Shown here: positions 6,407 to 8,407 of the stretch, one piece after another | How positions within the stretch are numbered: the first letter of the stretch is position 1 | How the letters are laid out: the number at the start of each line of letters is the position of its first letter | Origin: an uncultured Oscillibacter sp. | Lineage (GTDB): Bacteria > Bacillota_A > Clostridia > Oscillospirales > Oscillospiraceae | Length of the DNA: 8,407 nt | Assembly: GCA_902462475.1 (NCBI GenBank) | Contig: CABQCB010000063.1 | Coordinates: 1 to 8,407 of the forward strand | Reading direction: 5' to 3' | Position numbers and translations under genes: made by a program | The notes under the pieces: model-generated | What the model was told of the DNA's origin: nothing | Database searches by the model: none | What the model saw: only the letters and a program-made list of their open reading frames with translations

Positions 6407-6497
6407 GGATACGCCCGCCGCGCCCGCTTGTCAATCCCCTTTTCCCGGAAAACCCGGCGTGAAACCAAAAAACCTTGGAAAAAGTGTCACTTTCCTC
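6407..6497. other. Intergenic spacer between divergent gntR and rpsO promoters
   Basis: This stretch lies between the gntR operator and the rpsO -35 box. It holds no gene. The only structure seen is a short palindrome, AAAGTG-T-CACTTT (6481-6493), five bases upstream of the rpsO -35 box, and a TTTTCC-C-GGAAAA repeat (6439-6451). Neither can be assigned a role. Confidence 0.6.
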
Positions 6498-6526
6498 TTT
6501 ACAATCGCCGCCCGCTGTGATATATT
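6498..6526 (+). promoter_or_regulatory. Sigma-A promoter of rpsO
   Basis: TTTACA (6498-6503), a 17-nt spacer and TATATT (6521-6526) give one mismatch to consensus in each hexamer with ideal spacing. The predicted start near 6533 leaves a 5' untranslated region of about 104 nt. Confidence 0.8.
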
Positions 6527-6532
6527 CACAAA

Positions 6533-6620
6533 GAACGCCGCCTTAGGCGTATCATGCCCCGGCGCTTCGTTTTGCGGACTTTCACCGGCCCAAAACGCAG
6601 TATCGTGGGGAATATTTTTG
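6533..6620 (+). promoter_or_regulatory. Structured rpsO 5' UTR, candidate S15 autoregulatory leader
   Basis: The leader can form ACGCC/GGCGT (6535-6539 with 6546-6550) and a larger hairpin CGTTTTG/CAAAACG (6568-6574 with 6591-6597). The 16-nt loop of the larger hairpin contains CGG and CCG that can pair further. S15 represses its own mRNA in several bacteria through unrelated leader structures, so a regulatory element here is plausible. The pairing is seen; the function is inference. Confidence 0.35.
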
Positions 6621-6636
6621 AAAGGTGGATTTTACC

Positions 6637-6903
6637 ATGCTTCGTAAGGAACAGAAGACCGCTATCATCGACGCCAACCGCACCCATCCCACGGACACCG
6701 GCTCTCCCGAGGTCCAGATCGCTATCCTGACCGAGCGCATCAACGTGCTCACCGAGCACATGCGCATGAACCCCCAGGACAAGCACTCCAACCGTGGCCT
6801 TTTGAAGATGGTCGGTAAGCGCCGCAGCCTGCTGGACTACCTGCAGAAGAAAGACATCGAGCGTTACCGCGCCCTGATTGCCAAGCTGGGTATCCGTAAG
6901 TAA
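6637..6903 (+). CDS. rpsO: 30S ribosomal protein S15
   Basis: This 88-residue primary-binding protein of the small subunit contacts 16S rRNA helices 20-22 and helps form the platform and an intersubunit bridge. The product shows the full S15 pattern. Near the start is the highly conserved [16 protein letters not shown]. In the middle comes [20 protein letters not shown], which carries the rRNA-binding HxxxRGLxxLVxxRRxLLxYL motif. The end reads [13 protein letters not shown], with the usual LxLRK-type tail. Length matches the family (88-89 residues). The ATG at 6637 is preceded by AAAGGTGG (6621-6628) at 8 nt. A GTG at 6625 lies inside that site and is not the start. The gene has its own promoter and terminator and precedes pnp, an order conserved in many bacteria. 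It is transcribed divergently from the gntR operon. Confidence 0.98.
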   Translation: MLRKEQKTAIIDANRTHPTDTGSPEVQIAILTERINVLTEHMRMNPQDKHSNRGLLKMVGKRRSLLDYLQKKDIERYRALIAKLGIRK

Positions 6904-6913
6904 GTTTGAAACA

Positions 6914-6945
6914 GGGTGGTGTAGACTTCTGCACCACCCTTCTTT
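6914..6945 (+). terminator. rpsO intrinsic terminator or attenuator
   Basis: GGGTGGTG (6914-6921) pairs perfectly with CACCACCC (6932-6939) around a 10-nt loop, followed by TTCTTTC. The stem is strong but the T tract is broken by two C residues. Since pnp follows with no clear promoter of its own, partial read-through seems likely. Confidence 0.75.
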
Positions 6946-6963
6946 CACATTTTCTACCCCGCG

Positions 6964-7059
6964 CCACGAGAGCCTCTCAAGCCTTTAGCAGTTGAAAAAA
7001 CGCCCTGGCTCCCCCTTTCCGGGACGCTGTTTCAAGTGCTAAATGGTTGGCTCTTGTGG
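6964..7059 (+). promoter_or_regulatory. Rod-like hairpin in the pnp leader
   Basis: The region between the rpsO terminator and pnp folds back on itself. CCACGAGAGCC (6964-6974) pairs with GGCTCTTGTGG (7049-7059) in 11 pairs with one G-U. TTTAGCA (6984-6990) pairs with TGCTAAA (7037-7043), TTGAAA (6992-6997) pairs with TTTCAA (7030-7035), and CGCCCTGG pairs with CCGGGACG near the tip with one mismatch. That is about 31 pairs in 96 nt. No T run follows, so it is not a terminator. In E. coli a comparable pnp leader duplex is cut by RNase III and used by PNPase to limit its own synthesis; a similar role here is inference. Confidence 0.6.
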
Positions 7060-7086
7060 TCCAATTCAAATGAAAAGGAGAATATT

Positions 7087-8407
7087 ATGTCAACCATCAT
7101 CACCAAGAGACAGTTCCCCGGCTACCACAAGTATGAGATGGAGCTGGCCGGCCGTCCCCTGACCATGGAAGTGGGCAAGCTTGCCGAGCTGGCCAATGCC
7201 GCCGTCATGGTGGGCTACGGCGACACCCGGGTGCTCTGCTGCGCCACCGCCGCTCCCCGTCCCCGGGACGGCATCGACTTCTTCCCCCTGAGCGTGGACT
7301 TTGAGGAAAAGCTCTACGCCGTGGGCCGCATCCCCGGCTCCTTCAACCGCCGGGAGGGCCGTCCCGGTGAGAAGGGCATCCTCACCAGCCGCGTCATCGA
7401 CCGGCCCATCCGCCCCCTGTTCCCCTACGATTTCCGCAATGACGTGTCCATCATGTGCACCGTCATGAGCGTGGACCACGACTGCTCTCCCGAGATCGCC
7501 GCCCTCATCGGCACCTCCGCCGCCCTGGCCATTTCCGACATCCCCTGGAACGGCCCCGTGGGCGCTTTGAAGGTGGGCCTGGTAAACGGCAAGCTGGTGT
7601 TCAACCCCGACAGCGAGCAGCGCAAGGTCTCCGACCTGGACGTGACCGTGGTCTCCACCGCCAAGAAGGTGGTCATGATCGAGGCCGGCGCCAACGAGGT
7701 GCCCAACGACGTGATGTTTGAGGCCATCCGCTCCGCCCATGAGGAAAACCAGAAGGTCATCACCCTCATCAACCAGATGGTCGCCGAGGTGGGCAAGCCC
7801 AAGTTCGACTACCCCCACGCCGACTTCAACCAGGAGCTGTTCGACGACATCGTGGCAAACTTCATGGACGAGGCCAAGGCCGCCATGGATACCGACGACA
7901 AGAACGTCCGGGAAGCCCGCTGGAACGCCATGATCGAAAAGTGGCATGAGAAGTATCTGGAGCAGTACCCCGACATGGACAAGTACCTGGAGGAGTTCAC
8001 CTACAAGTTCCAGAAGAAGATCGTCAAGCAGTGGCTTCTGGAGGGCCACCGCGTGGACGGCCGCCAGAAGAACGAGATCCGGCCCCTGGCCGCCGAGGTG
8101 GGCGTGCTGCCCCGGACCCACGGCTCCGGCCTCTTCACCCGCGGCCAGACCCAGGTGCTTTCCGTCTGCACCCTGGACACCCTCTCCGCCAACCAGAAGC
8201 TGGACACCATCTGGGAGGAGACGGAGAAGCGCTATATGCACCACTACAACTTCCCCGGCTACTCCGTGGGCGAGGCCAAGCCCGCCCGTTCCCCCGGCCG
8301 CCGGGAGATCGGCCACGGCGCCCTGGCGGAGCGGGCTCTGGTGCCCGTGCTGCCCTCTGTGGAGGAGTTCCCCTACGCCATCCGCGTGGTTAGTGAGGTG
8401 CTGAGCT
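7087..8407 (+). CDS. pnp: Polyribonucleotide nucleotidyltransferase (PNPase), N-terminal part (partial)
   Basis: PNPase is a trimeric 3'-5' exoribonuclease that uses phosphate to degrade RNA and is a core part of mRNA turnover. The window has 440 codons of roughly 700-740. The first RNase PH domain (about 10-145) carries VGYGDTRVLCCATA, FFPLSVDFEEKLYA, IPGSFNRREGRP and LTSRVIDRPIRPLFP, all standard PNPase motifs. The all-helical linker domain occupies about 240-320. The second RNase PH domain begins near 325 with GHRVDGRQKNEIRPL and continues through RTHGSGLFTRGQTQVLSV, NFPGYSVGEA and RREIGHGALAERAL. The C-terminal catalytic remainder and the KH and S1 domains lie past the right edge. The ATG at 7087 follows AAGGAG (7075-7080) at 6 nt. 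The reading frame is unbroken to the edge. The gene follows rpsO, and a large hairpin sits in its leader. Confidence 0.97.
   Translation, partial: MSTIITKRQFPGYHKYEMELAGRPLTMEVGKLAELANAAVMVGYGDTRVLCCATAAPRPRDGIDFFPLSVDFEEKLYAVGRIPGSFNRREGRPGEKGILTSRVIDRPIRPLFPYDFRNDVSIMCTVMSVDHDCSPEIAALIGTSAALAISDIPWNGPVGALKVGLVNGKLVFNPDSEQRKVSDLDVTVVSTAKKVVMIEAGANEVPNDVMFEAIRSAHEENQKVITLINQMVAEVGKPKFDYPHADFNQELFDDIVANFMDEAKAAMDTDDKNVREARWNAMIEKWHEKYLEQYPDMDKYLEEFTYKFQKKIVKQWLLEGHRVDGRQKNEIRPLAAEVGVLPRTHGSGLFTRGQTQVLSVCTLDTLSANQKLDTIWEETEKRYMHHYNFPGYSVGEAKPARSPGRREIGHGALAERALVPVLPSVEEFPYAIRVVSEVLS

Noticed and set aside
6337..6468. N-terminal extension of the GntR regulator
   Set aside because: This part covers the operator, the promoter and the ribosome binding site, and the extra residues do not match the YtrA family.
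6945..7086. Separate promoter for pnp
   Set aside because: TTGAAA at 6992 has no -10 partner at 16-18 nt, and other candidates fail in the same way; the sequence is better explained as a hairpin arm.
7090..8316. 408-codon minus-strand frame opposite pnp
   Set aside because: The plus frame encodes unmistakable PNPase; the minus frame is a compositional shadow.

Overview
The window is a GC-rich chromosomal segment of a Firmicute. An Ile-type T-box leader, the rpsO-pnp gene order, a YtrA-type GntR/ABC operon and strong GGAGG ribosome binding sites all point to Clostridia. G/C-ending codons and overall composition suggest a gut member of the Oscillospiraceae (Flavonifractor/Lawsonibacter/Dysosmobacter-like). 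That placement is inference from style, not a database match.

Layout. Positions 1-2140 (minus strand) form an isoleucine unit: a promoter near 2110-2137, a long T-box leader (about 1675-2103) whose specifier reads ATC (Ile), an 84-residue zinc-ribbon protein, and the first 456 codons of isoleucyl-tRNA synthetase (ileS), which runs off the left edge. A strong terminator at 2149-2177 insulates this unit from the next.

Positions 2186-6406 (minus strand) form an envelope-type operon. A YtrA-like GntR repressor overlaps an ABC ATPase by ATGA. The ATPase overlaps a large ABC-2 permease with a big C-terminal extracytoplasmic domain. The permease overlaps, again by ATGA, a membrane-anchored N-acetylmuramoyl-L-alanine amidase. 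A 56-residue protein of unknown function follows 108 nt later, just before the terminator. A perfect 11-bp inverted repeat lies over the putative promoter and is the natural operator for the GntR protein.

Positions 6498-8407 (plus strand) are divergent and encode ribosomal protein S15 (rpsO, with its own promoter and terminator) and then the first 440 codons of polynucleotide phosphorylase (pnp). A rod-like hairpin of about 96 nt fills the gap between the rpsO terminator and pnp.

Most of the window is housekeeping. The parts most worth attention are the amidase-containing YtrA-type operon, the expanded T-box leader controlling a zinc-ribbon gene before ileS, and the structured pnp leader. 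No mobile elements, CRISPR arrays, tRNAs or rRNAs were seen.
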